A DNA stretch of 64,000 nt from Zasmidium citrigriseum. Lineage: Eukaryota; Ascomycota; Dothideomycetes; Mycosphaerellales; Mycosphaerellaceae. Within the stretch, counting starts at the first letter, position 1; every line of letters starts with the position of its first letter. The stretch is taken from NCBI GenBank assembly GCA_002786025.1, contig NHNW01000025.1, positions 1 to 64,000 on the forward strand, in the 5' to 3' direction. Under the pieces are notes generated by a model. The model was not told the DNA's origin. It saw nothing but the letters and a program-made list of their open reading frames with translations, and searched no databases. Both the position numbers and the translations under genes were made by a program. This document shows positions 55,245 through 64,000 of the stretch, piece after piece.

Positions 55245-56179
55245 GGTGTCTATCGCGTCTTTGCAGGTGTGAGAGAAGGTGGTGGCTCAGGAGCAGGAGC
55301 TCTTGTTGCGGCCGACTTTTTCAAGCAAGCTAGCAGTTGGTGAGATTGGTAGGTGGGGTGGGGCAGACCGTGCCGTGATTGTGAAGATACGCTCGCTGCT
55401 GCTTGACACACCGGGATGCAGTAATGTAGTAGGGAGGATGGAGATGGAGGAGCAGCGGGAAAGCAGCAGGATTGAGGAGAGAGGGCGGTTTGGGCGGTGA
55501 AATTATTATTTTGGGAGAGGATCGAGCTCTCAACCACACGCCTGGCCACCCCACCAACGCCGACATCAACGCCCGCCGCTCCGCTGATACAGGCGCAATA
55601 ATAAGCAAATGCCCGACATTGCTGGCCGTCGCTCTCCGCGTGCGCTCTTCATTGGGCCTGCCACGCCGCTCCCAAGAACCCGAGCGAGTCCGCCGCCCAC
55701 GCAGCTCGAGGCGTGACAAGTGACGTTGAGCAACGTGGGCGATAAGCTGGCGCTGTCGTCGAAAAAGTAGCACTGCAATTTGCCTTTCCTGCCAGCCCGC
55801 CGCCCGCCGCTAGCAACAAGAAGAAGGGTTTTCGGCCCTTTGCTGCTAGTCGAGTAGTCAGCCCCAGCTCCGCTTATTAGGATAGTTGACTTCTTAATCA
55901 ATGTATTGGTTAGGCTGCACGTGCTGCCTTCTGCTCCACACTCTCCCGCAAACGCCACGCCCAGCGGCTGTCTCCAACCACAACATCAGCTGATACTCCC
56001 ACGACCGATTGCATCTCTCCAAGTCACAGGCAAAGCCCAAGCGAGCAAAGGACTCTACCCCTCTGCCGGCGAAACACCACAGCAAGGCGCCTGGCGCCAC
56101 GGAACTCACATCAACATGGTCGTACGTTCACACCACCCGCAATCAACATAGCAAACAGACCTCGTCCAACGACCCCGAA
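55245..56179. other. divergent intergenic region
   Basis: 0.94 kb between pyruvate kinase (-) and the DUF1748 gene (+), presumably holding a strong glycolytic promoter. CT-rich and GC-rich tracts occur, but no distinct TATA box. A 12-codon uORF lies at its right end. Confidence 0.45.
56116..56151 (+). other. upstream ORF before the DUF1748 gene
   Basis: ATG 56116 opens an 11-residue frame ending at TAG 56149-56151, 28 bases before the main ATG. A GTACGT donor-like site sits just after its second codon. Splicing from there to the CAG ending at 56158 would join it in frame to the main protein, but the 37-nt intron would be shorter than any other here. Confidence 0.4.
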
Positions 56180-56535
56180 ATGGTTCTAATCGTCCGCCAG
56201 CTCGGTCGTCTTGCCCACTTCACCTTCGACGCAGTCCTCATCTCCGCCTTTCTCGCCGGCGTCAAGCGCTCAACAGGTCTCACGTACGTCTGCCTGCCAC
56301 ACTCCATATAAACTACCCCTCCCTTTCCGTCAACAGTCGTCCCTCTCAAATAAAGAGAACATGGTAACCTAACATACCATCCTAACACTTCAGTCCCAGC
56401 TTGAAGCCCGACACATTTAGCGAATCACCCAGCATCAAGAAGTGGATCGAGAACTACCTCTGGGTTGGCGAGACCATCATGGATCAGAGCGTTGCGGTCA
56501 TGAGCTCGAGTGGATACTTTGAGCGGAAGAGGTAG
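56180..56535 (+). CDS. DUF1748 family small protein
   Basis: Exons 56180-56283 and 56394-56535, 110-nt intron (GTACGT..TTCAG); 81 aa. The protein MVLIVRQLGRLAHFTFDAVL continues with ISAFLAGVKRSTGLTPSLKP and later WIENYLWVGETIMDQSVAVM, ending SSSGYFERKR. The RSTGLT motif and the C-terminal SSGxFERKR are the hallmarks of the fungal DUF1748 family (as in a yeast small ORF), whose function is not known. The N-terminal segment is moderately hydrophobic and could associate with a membrane. The length is typical of the family, so both exons seem complete. Confidence 0.88.
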
Positions 56536-57119
56536 CGGATGTAGCAATGCATGGAATTTGGAATGCGGAAAAGAACTTGACGACTGATTCATGAGCTACG
56601 GCGTTTTCGAGGCGTATCAGCAAGACACAACTCTTCGATGCAGGGTGTTGAAACCAGTGAAGGGTAGGGCGGTGGGATATGAGATCTGCGGATACAGCAA
56701 GGAACGTTGAAAGATTGATAAATCATGTTGGCCATATTCCAATTTCGTGTGATGCTGCCATCGACAGCAAAAGGTGTTGAGCGTCGCCTCGCCTTCTGAC
56801 GATACTGGTCAATGTTGACACAGCAGGAATATGTTCTCCTCTAAGCTCGCAGTGCCGATTCCATGAAGCCACCGTAGAAGTGGTGCAGTCCAAATGGACA
56901 TTCGTCTTTGCATGAACTGTTTGCATTGGATCTTGCTACGCCGAGCTACAATCGTACTAGGCGAGGTCTGCAGCATCTTTTCCGCGATGCCGCACGCACC
57001 CACGGCCTTTCTCTGCCCAAACGCCATTTCAGGATGCAGTCGCTTCTCGATGTTTTCATTCCATCCGTGCCGCAACCAATTCACCCTCAAAGCAAGCCTT
57101 CGTCCCCAACCGCATTCGC
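56536..57119. other. convergent intergenic region
   Basis: 3' UTR space between the DUF1748 and RPS11 genes. Short frames on both strands; no gene seen. Confidence 0.45.
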
Positions 57120-57778
57120 TTAGAACTTGCTGAACGACTTGACGGCCTTGCCAGTTCTTGGCAGGACGCGCAGGACGTTGAAGCGGACCTACAACATGTC
57201 AGTATAGAATACTTCATTGCGATCGGGATTTCTTTCGTACGGTCTTGCTCAACGGCCGGCACTGGCCGACGGTGACCTGGTCACCCTCCTCAACACGGAA
57301 GGCTGGGGAGACGTGGGCGGCGAGGTTCTTGTGGCGCTTCTCGTAACGGGAGTACTTGGGGATGAAGTGGAGGTACTCGCGGCGGATGATGAGGGTACGG
57401 TGCATCTTGGTGGAGACGACAGTGCCGGTGAGGATACGGCCACGGATGGAGACGAGACCAGTGAAGGGGCACTTCTTGTCTGTGGTATCACGCACGTCAG
57501 TCTCTGATTCTCATGTCCTTCGCTGTTCTGCCCGCTCTTTCCCCATCACGTGTTTCCTCCGTCGCATCTTATTCTTCAAGAAGGGACATCTGCATACCGA
57601 TGTAGGAGCCCTCAATGGCGGTCTTGGGCGTCCTGAAGCCCAGACCGACGTCCTTGTACCATCTCCGGCCACCCTTTCCGACTCTCTTGCTCTTGCCGCT
57701 CTGGCGCTTGGAGTTGAGGAAGATGTGCGGCTGCTTCTGGAAGGCGCGCTCGCTCTGGACAGTCAATTCGGTCGCCAT
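57120..57778 (-). CDS. RPS11: 40S ribosomal protein S11 (uS17)
   Basis: Three exons on the complement, 57598-57778, 57241-57479 and 57120-57188 (162 aa). The introns of 118 and 52 nt are GT-AG. The start [20 protein letters not shown] is standard. The uS17 core is seen in exon 2: [60 protein letters not shown]. Exon 3 adds [20 protein letters not shown] and ends KF. An in-frame extension runs upstream of MATEL but lacks family similarity, so ATG 57778 is the start. It is a structural 40S protein that binds 18S rRNA. Head-to-head with Spc7. Confidence 0.97.
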
Positions 57779-58098
57779 GATTGCGGTGGGTGGTGCAATC
57801 GGTTGTCGGGGTCGGCGGCGGGTGGTGTCCTGATGGTTGCTGCAGCGAGCCTGTTCGAACAGCAATCGAAGTCGTGAAGTGCGAAGCCCTAGTCTTAGCG
57901 AAAATCGTGCCAAGCGCTGTGGGCAGCGGGCGTAGCCGTACCTGCCTGAGGCAAGAACATGTCATCTTTGAGTTCGCGCTAAGCTCCGCTTTGTTTACAT
58001 GTGTTTGGCAGTCGCGTCTCACACTGCGACCACCTCACCTGCGAATTCATACACCACAGATCTCGACAGCACGCACCGGCGCATTGCGCGTGGCAATT
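57779..58098. promoter_or_regulatory. bidirectional promoter, RPS11 / Spc7
   Basis: 320 bases between divergent ATG codons. The plus frame of Spc7 happens to be open through this stretch, but it overlaps the RPS11 leader and has no family similarity, so it is not taken as coding. Confidence 0.5.
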
Positions 58099-61000
58099 AT
58101 GGAGGTCGCAGGAAATAAGGAGAATGTCGCGCCGGCGACGTCAAGCGATCCACTCCAGCGAAAGAGCTCATCGTCGCCAACGAAGAATTCGCCCAAGAAA
58201 CCTGGACGGAAGGGCAGGAGCAAGAGCATTGGTCCCGGATCGCTCGAGGAGCCAGAGGTGCCGAAGCAGAGTGCCAAAGACAGGCGAAAGTCAGCATTCG
58301 TGCCGGCGACTAAATCTATCCTGGCCAAGAATGAAGAATCAGAGAGGACCGCACGGCGCAAGTCTATGATGAACCGACGAGTGTCATTTGCGCCGGAAGC
58401 GACATTACATACCTGGGATATCGTGGAGTACGACAAGAATCATACCACTTCAACAGACGACACAGAGAGTACTGGACATGCATCGAACTTTGGCCGATCA
58501 TCTAGCTCATCTCCTGGATTTGATGAGGCGCAGGAGGCTGAGGATGCCGAATTGCTGTCGCCTCCAACTTCTCAGGAAGGCGGGAAAGCCAAGCTTAAGA
58601 ATCGACGCAGCTCAGGAATTCCACCCATGAATTTCAACAACCCAGAGGACGCATATTCAAGTGGATTGAGTGGCAGCAGCGATGCATCAGGGAGCGAAGA
58701 TGAGGAGGAGGAGTCCGGCGACGATACTGGAACTGCGATGAGTCTCGATGTGGATGAAGCCACCATGCAATCGGTAGCAGAGAGTGATAACAGCACTGGT
58801 TCTAGCGAACGATTGGAGGCGGCACTGAAGCAAGCAGCACAGACAGCCGGTACCAGAGGAATCGAGTACGACGAGTATGGCGACATGTCCATGGAGCTGG
58901 TCACAGAAGAGATCACCAATGCGTTCAAGCCGTGGGCGCAGCGGCAGCCAGATGACGCACCGGGATCTGCGGCTCTCGACCAGGAGAACGTCAATCCGTT
59001 CTCCCCGGCATTCAAAGCGCAAATTCAAGATCAAGCGGAGACAGCTGAGGAAGAAGATGAAGACGACATGAGTATGGACGTCACGAAAGCCGTGGGCGGC
59101 ATCCTCAAGAATCGTCCTGCGGAGCCGGTCAGCTCTCCCATGAGCGATGGGACCATGGAGCTGACACAAGCCGTTGGAAAGATCACGAGCCAGAAGCGAC
59201 GGCGATCAACCACAGAATCTGGCTCGCCTGGTGGAGCTATGTCTGCTGCACAGCCTAAACGCCGACGCTCTTCAGTCGCTAGGTCTTCTATGGGTGATGA
59301 TACAATGGACTTGACGATGGCTGTTGGTGGCATCCAGAAGACTGGATCTCCCTCCAAGAGCGATCGACGACGAAGCTTGCGATCTCGACGGTCATCTGGG
59401 GCAGTCTCCGACCAGGGCGATGCAACTATGGACATCACTCGAGCAGTCGGCGGCATTAAATCTTCGAAAGCCAATCCAGATGACAGCTTTGATGGAAATG
59501 AGGAGCTTTCAATGGAGCTGACAACCGTTCTTGGTGGGATCAGGGCATCAGACCAACAGCCGCATGCAAGCGACAGTCGACCAGTAACTCCTCAAGACGC
59601 AGTCTCTCCTGCACGTTCAGCAGCGAATACCACTCCCAAAGGTCAGGAGAGATTCAAAGACACTCCAGATTTAGGAGCGAAGAAGTTACTCACACCGGTC
59701 TTGCAAGAGCAACATGAGCGATCGACTGAGAAGCAGAATTCGACTTCCAGACCTAGAACCTCACAGTCGCCGAAACGTCTAAGCAGATCCAACGAATCGG
59801 CACCGCGGCCCTCGCCCGTTAAGAGCGAGCCTAAGCAGTCGCCAGCGAAGAGCGAAGTCTCGTATCCGGAGTTACCATCGAATGAGCAACGGCCGTCGCC
59901 GATAAGGACTCCAACGTCCAGCTTGAAGCGCCGTGAGAATCAGCGGCAGCTAGATTTGCAACTACAAGCACCCGAGCAATCGCCAACGGCCGCCAAGCAG
60001 CAACGCAGTTCCCCAGTGAAAGCTGCTGCGGCAACGCCAGAGAAGCTCAGCGTTGGAGAGGATGCAAGAGACTGGACCAACTCGATGAAGCTCCTAACTA
60101 CGCCCAGGAAGGAGCCACTCAAGACTATTACTCCCAAGAAGCAAGCCCCAACCAAACAAGTCTCTCCAATCAAATCAACTACACCAAGGAGTCGACCGAC
60201 ACCGAAAGGCAAGGAGTCTACAACTGTGCTGCCATCTCCTGTCAGACGTCTCAACGAGGATCTGGATAGAATCAAGACCACTGGTCAAGAAGTCGAGAAA
60301 GTCGGTCTTCAAGACTTCCTTGACAAGGCTGGTATTCGTTTCATGGACCTTACGACAACAAAGCGAAGGCTGACAGTTGCGCCCACGCCTTCGAAGATGC
60401 GGGCAGGTCATGACGACGATGAGGACATCACTCTTGAAAACGGCATTGTTGCTGCAGCCTGCACCGTGCCAGAACTTGAGCTGTACCAGCATGCGTGTCA
60501 CGAGCTCAAACGATATACCAAAGAGGGCAAGCAGATGATTTCGCAATTGGAGAACCGAGTTTTGAAGCAGCAGCCACCCCTCATACAGGCTTACATGCAC
60601 GCATCTCCCGAGAGGAAGGCTACTCTCGACCTTCAAATGAGAGACATGAAGACTGATGCCAGGCTGAGAAGTAAGGAGATGTGGTATGCCTGGCGCAGCC
60701 AGTTGCTTGATGAACTTATGACCGGCTTGCAATCGATTGCCGAGGGCCTTATACAGGATGATGAGACTATTGGACAATCCGAGGAGATACTGGACCAAGT
60801 TCTTCCTGGACTCGTGGAGCAACGCAACAAACTACAACAGGAGGCTGACCGTCTAGAAGAGACTGTGAATGCTGTCTCTGAGGAGGAGAAGGGAGAGTTG
60901 AACGTTGCGAGAGAGACCCTTGGCGGTGTCAACGCAGAGCTTCAGGAGAGACGACGCGTGCTGGACAAGCTTCGGGGACAAGTGCAAGAGCAAGACTCTG

Positions 61001-61830
61001 CGGCAGAGCATCTCCAGGAGAGTAAAGAGGAGTTCACTGCAGCCATCCAAGAGGCGAACCGCGTGCGAGAAGCTTGTCGAGGTGTCTCGCTGAGCGAGGT
61101 CACATCATTGAGAGGTACGCCAAACACTCACTACGAGCATTCGAGCAACACTGACCACATTGCAGACTCCGTGAAGCACCTCGAGGACTCCTTTGGATGG
61201 TCCATTACTTCGGCCTCGTCTCACCCCTCGACAGTCACCATGACCTACAAGTCGGAACTCCAGCTCTTCTTCCATCCTCAATCGTTCAAACAGCCAACCC
61301 ATGACGGACAGCAGTCCAACGCCCCAATCCGTCTAACCTACATCGCGGACACGAACAAGAAGCCGCTGACGACCACCCTGCGCTTCTTTCTCCAGCTCCT
61401 ACGGGCGACTTTGCACGGCATTCCACAGTGTTCGACCAAGATCTCCGATCTTCTGGCGTTCGTGAGCAACGGATGGGCCACGGCCGTGCAAGCCGCGGAA
61501 TCCGAACGAAGGCTCAACCTCGAGACTCTTACTGAATCACGGATAGTCTCTGACGATCAGCTGGCCATCACATCGAGCATCCTGTTGACGAAGGTGCGGA
61601 GCAAGGTACGGGCGACGTTCGAGCTGGCGGTAAGCGTGGATGAGGACTTGAAGGTGCAGTGCGCCGTCACGCCTCGCGTCGAAGTGGTGTATGGAGAGCA
61701 GTACAATGAGAAGAACATGACTGAGTTCTTGAGGACCTTGGTCGGAGACAGTATCGGCGGGTGGGATCATGCGCTGAGGCAGATGAGGCAGAAGTTGGTT
61801 GCGAGGGGCGCCAAGGGGACGAGGAAGTAA
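58099..61830 (+). CDS. SPC7: kinetochore scaffold Spc7/KNL1
   Basis: Exons 58099-61114 and 61166-61830 (1,226 aa), with a 51-nt GTACGC..TTGCAG intron. Because 51 is a multiple of three and has no stop, an unspliced frame also stays open. The start MEVAGNKENVAPATSSDPLQ precedes PP1-docking motifs: KSILAK (SILK-like, about residue 74) and RRVSFAP (RVSF, about 93). Six MELT-like repeats lie between about 260 and 480 (MSMELVT, MSMDVT, GTMELT, DTMDLT, ATMDIT, LSMELT), docking sites for Bub3-Bub1 after Mps1 phosphorylation. The Spc7 domain (GLQDFLDKAGIRFMDLTTTK) leads into coiled coils, and the C-terminal RWD-like part is in exon 2. It anchors microtubules and the spindle checkpoint. Confidence 0.95.
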   Translation: MEVAGNKENVAPATSSDPLQRKSSSSPTKNSPKKPGRKGRSKSIGPGSLEEPEVPKQSAKDRRKSAFVPATKSILAKNEESERTARRKSMMNRRVSFAPEATLHTWDIVEYDKNHTTSTDDTESTGHASNFGRSSSSSPGFDEAQEAEDAELLSPPTSQEGGKAKLKNRRSSGIPPMNFNNPEDAYSSGLSGSSDASGSEDEEEESGDDTGTAMSLDVDEATMQSVAESDNSTGSSERLEAALKQAAQTAGTRGIEYDEYGDMSMELVTEEITNAFKPWAQRQPDDAPGSAALDQENVNPFSPAFKAQIQDQAETAEEEDEDDMSMDVTKAVGGILKNRPAEPVSSPMSDGTMELTQAVGKITSQKRRRSTTESGSPGGAMSAAQPKRRRSSVARSSMGDDTMDLTMAVGGIQKTGSPSKSDRRRSLRSRRSSGAVSDQGDATMDITRAVGGIKSSKANPDDSFDGNEELSMELTTVLGGIRASDQQPHASDSRPVTPQDAVSPARSAANTTPKGQERFKDTPDLGAKKLLTPVLQEQHERSTEKQNSTSRPRTSQSPKRLSRSNESAPRPSPVKSEPKQSPAKSEVSYPELPSNEQRPSPIRTPTSSLKRRENQRQLDLQLQAPEQSPTAAKQQRSSPVKAAAATPEKLSVGEDARDWTNSMKLLTTPRKEPLKTITPKKQAPTKQVSPIKSTTPRSRPTPKGKESTTVLPSPVRRLNEDLDRIKTTGQEVEKVGLQDFLDKAGIRFMDLTTTKRRLTVAPTPSKMRAGHDDDEDITLENGIVAAACTVPELELYQHACHELKRYTKEGKQMISQLENRVLKQQPPLIQAYMHASPERKATLDLQMRDMKTDARLRSKEMWYAWRSQLLDELMTGLQSIAEGLIQDDETIGQSEEILDQVLPGLVEQRNKLQQEADRLEETVNAVSEEEKGELNVARETLGGVNAELQERRRVLDKLRGQVQEQDSAAEHLQESKEEFTAAIQEANRVREACRGVSLSEVTSLRGTPNTHYEHSSNTDHIADSVKHLEDSFGWSITSASSHPSTVTMTYKSELQLFFHPQSFKQPTHDGQQSNAPIRLTYIADTNKKPLTTTLRFFLQLLRATLHGIPQCSTKISDLLAFVSNGWATAVQAAESERRLNLETLTESRIVSDDQLAITSSILLTKVRSKVRATFELAVSVDEDLKVQCAVTPRVEVVYGEQYNEKNMTEFLRTLVGDSIGGWDHALRQMRQKLVARGAKGTRK

Positions 61831-62444
61831 ATTTTCGTTGTTGCCGGTGTTCAGCAAGTTGGACTGGTTTGCGTTGACGAACGATCATGACTTGAGAGCG
61901 TTTCAGCGAGACTTGGAGGGCGTTGGATAGGGATGTGTACCTACACGGTCTCATGATGAGAACGAAGATTGATTTCATTCATACGCCGTCAGCCAGTGAC
62001 CCCGTTCATGCTCATTATCACGTCACTCTCGCCATTTGCATCTTCCCAATGCACAGCCTCCCATGCCTTGATGTCCATTGACCTGAGGCCTACCCAGGTC
62101 CTTTGCTGTCAGGTTGACAGGTTGACATGCCGTCTCCGTCTCGGCCCTGGCTCCCCAGGACATGAAGCAACTCTTCGGTCACTGAAAAGTCCGTTGATGA
62201 ACGAGCATCCCCCGTCCACGAAAAGTCTCGATCACATCCCCTTTGTCATCGGAAGACAGGAAACCCCCGACGATTTGTACGCTCTCATCACGCAAACCTC
62301 TCCGTCAGGGCTATTAGGGCTGAATCGTTCGTTCGCAAAGTCCCGGTCCAGGGTCATGCCGGTGCACACTCTCTGTCCAACCCCGGCAGTCATCGATGAG
62401 ACAAACCAATTCGTCTGTTGCCGTGGTCCGTCCCCGTCCGTTTG
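61831..62444. other. convergent intergenic region
   Basis: 3' UTR space between Spc7 and the 226-residue gene; no other feature seen. Confidence 0.45.
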
Positions 62445-63125
62445 TTACTGTATCCCCTTGGCAAGACCGGTGACTTTGCTAGAAGACAAGTCTCCCGGCT
62501 TGCGGTAGAAGGACCCGGCTCCCTGCCTCGCATTCGGTCTTCGAACGGCTTCATGCGTCGTCGTGTGACTATTCGAGCCTGAGCCTGATGATGAAGCTGA
62601 CACATGTGGTCCCGAAGCACTGGTCCATCCAAGGGCTTGAGTTCTTGCGAGATTGAATGTGTCGGTCCATCGTCGGATTTTGGCGCCGTTGAAGGGCTCG
62701 CGAGGGGGTGGTACTTGTGATTTTGTATTCAAGATGTCCATGTCGAGGACTCGGTTGACAGTCGATGTACCAACGATGGGGTACTGAATTGCTGGGAACG
62801 AGTGCGAGTCGTCGACGTTCAGTGAGCGGAGTGAGGGCTCGATGTTGAGGTCTTGTTCTGATAGTCTCATGAGGGCTTCGCTGGCGTTCATGACGGTTTG
62901 CGGATCGATGTATGGATCAAGGAGATTCTGTTGGGATGCGTCGTGCTCGTCCATGGCCGGCCAGTATGTCGATTCATCCAAGGCGAGGCTATCCTGATGG
63001 AGGATGTGGTTGTCTGCGTTGAGGAAAGGCATTGTGCGTGGCATGTTCATCTTCTTTCCAGGAGGGAGAGGTGCCTCTGGCCACGGGGTTGTGTCGATGT
63101 ACAAGCTTCGATTTTGGTGATTCAA
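62445..63125 (-). CDS. hypothetical protein
   Basis: Open frame of 226 aa from ATG 63125 (MNHQNRSLYIDTTPWPEAPL). It is hydrophilic and acidic in the first half, with FPAIQYPIVGTSTVNRVLDM and PPPREPFNGAKIRRWTDTFN in the middle, and a Ser/Gly/His-rich low-complexity stretch (SASSSGSGSNSHTTTH) before a basic C-terminus. No signal peptide, membrane helix or known domain. The even composition and the length support a real gene, probably fungus-specific. The 3' end may be altered by an unseen intron. I cannot assign a function. Confidence 0.5.
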   Translation of the reverse strand: MNHQNRSLYIDTTPWPEAPLPPGKKMNMPRTMPFLNADNHILHQDSLALDESTYWPAMDEHDASQQNLLDPYIDPQTVMNASEALMRLSEQDLNIEPSLRSLNVDDSHSFPAIQYPIVGTSTVNRVLDMDILNTKSQVPPPREPFNGAKIRRWTDTFNLARTQALGWTSASGPHVSASSSGSGSNSHTTTHEAVRRPNARQGAGSFYRKPGDLSSSKVTGLAKGIQ

Positions 63126-64000
63126 TGCACGACCTACTGCACTTCGCTTCTGTCCCGTTGCCCAGTCCTGTTGGCTTGTTCTGATTTACTAGTCTCAGCG
63201 AATCCACGGCAAGGTCTTCCGTTCGATAGGCACTCGCTTCTTCGGGTTCTGGCGGGTTCGCAGTCCAAGACTAGAGAGGAGAACGGAAGTATGAACTTCT
63301 AAGGCCACAGCTCTTGAGGCTTCGATCTACTTGCCGGCTGTGGCGCACAGTATTCTCGACTTACGTATTCCACTCAGGCCAAACGCGAGCCTTCGCGACA
63401 GCGGTGAGATGGGAGAAAGATGGCCTGACACAGAGCAATGTGTCTCTTCTCTCGCGGCTATACGCGTACCATCTGATGTGTCGTCCGGAGAAGCATCAAG
63501 CTAAAGGCGATCCGTGGCGTCAGACAGAATCCTTTCGGTCTTACGTATGGAGCAATCCGCTGGCTATCCTCAGGCTCTTGGTCGGCGCGGCCGCCCTCTG
63601 GAGCAGCCTGCAGCTCGGGCTTCTCGCGAGTTTCATGAGACGACCATATAACGAAGGAGAACTGGCCTCGCAATCAGTCGCAGGGTGGAACAGGGTCTCG
63701 TCCCGTGTGCTTTCCCATAGGTCTTGTTGATGATAGTCTCGACCTGAGAGCCATGGGAATATCCTGTTCTCAACGCACCAAGTACATGCGTATTTGCGAG
63801 AATGGTGGTGATCATCATGCGTGACAGCTGTTAAACATGACTTGCTTGTACAACGGAGTCAGATCCGCACAATGGCAGGTAGCTGGTCTCGACTTCGACG
63901 GACGCAGTATGGATTTGCGAGACTGGTACCATGTCACTTGTTGCTCACTGTTGGTCCGCATGCTCCTGCTTTCACAGGCAATAGCCCCGTGGTGCTAATC
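63126..64000. other. right edge, no gene supported
   Basis: A 138-codon plus frame (63314-63730) opens with TTG, not ATG, and has one hydrophobic segment (WSNPLAILRLLVGAAALWSSL). It could be part of a spliced gene, but nothing else supports it. Confidence 0.35.

Noticed and set aside
57781..58098. Upstream extension of the Spc7 frame by 106 codons
   Set aside because: It overlaps the divergent RPS11 leader and start; family similarity begins at MEVAGNKENV (58099).
63314..63730. 138-residue plus frame with a hydrophobic segment
   Set aside because: Begins at TTG, has no known domain, and no upstream exon with an ATG was found.
1..64000. tRNA genes
   Set aside because: I looked for B-box-like GGTTCGA-type cores on both strands; those found (for example near 7470 and 29340) had no matching A-box or acceptor stem. 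A tRNAscan run would be decisive.

Overview
The window is nuclear DNA of a filamentous ascomycete. Genes are split by short GT-AG introns (about 43-120 nt, mostly 46-68). The proteins are typical of Pezizomycotina: a GPR1/FUN34/YaaH acetate channel, WSC and PAN domains, GPI-anchored glycine-rich proteins, Fab1, Spc7/KNL1, Nbs1 and a TPP1/Est3-like protein. Protein style points to Dothideomycetes, perhaps Mycosphaerellales, but that placement is inference. I see no plasmid, phage, CRISPR array, rRNA or tRNA gene, and no intact transposon.

Left part (1-22 kb), accessory-looking and gene-poor: the 3' end of one gene (1-150); a fibroin-3-like Cys-rich membrane protein (-); a SAM methyltransferase (+); a C2H2 zinc-finger protein (+); a six-exon glycine-rich GPI-type wall protein (-); a AAA ATPase (-); a short-chain dehydrogenase (+); an acetate-transporter-family protein (+); an ABM-like dimeric alpha/beta-barrel protein (-); and a 71-residue small protein (-) with a TATA box and an AUG-free leader. 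It is followed by a 3.9 kb stretch with no convincing gene.

Middle (22-32 kb): a secreted alpha/beta-hydrolase fused to four WSC and two PAN-like modules (+), a conserved acidic protein (-), a 14-TM MFS transporter (+) and a BCS1-like AAA ATPase (+).

Right part (32-64 kb), mostly housekeeping genes in divergent pairs: mitochondrial bL36 / cytosolic RPS2; an IQ-motif protein; an AT-hook plus EVE protein; Nbs1; Fab1 / TPP1-Est3-like protein; pyruvate kinase; a DUF1748 protein; RPS11 / Spc7; and an unrecognised 226-residue protein. Functions group into translation (RPS2, RPS11, bL36m), genome and telomere maintenance (Nbs1, TPP1-like, Spc7), glycolysis and endolysosomal lipid signalling (Fab1). 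Neighbours otherwise look like ordinary fungal synteny, not an operon or secondary-metabolite cluster.

Exon structures were worked out by eye from splice sites, frame continuity and family resemblance. No database search was run.
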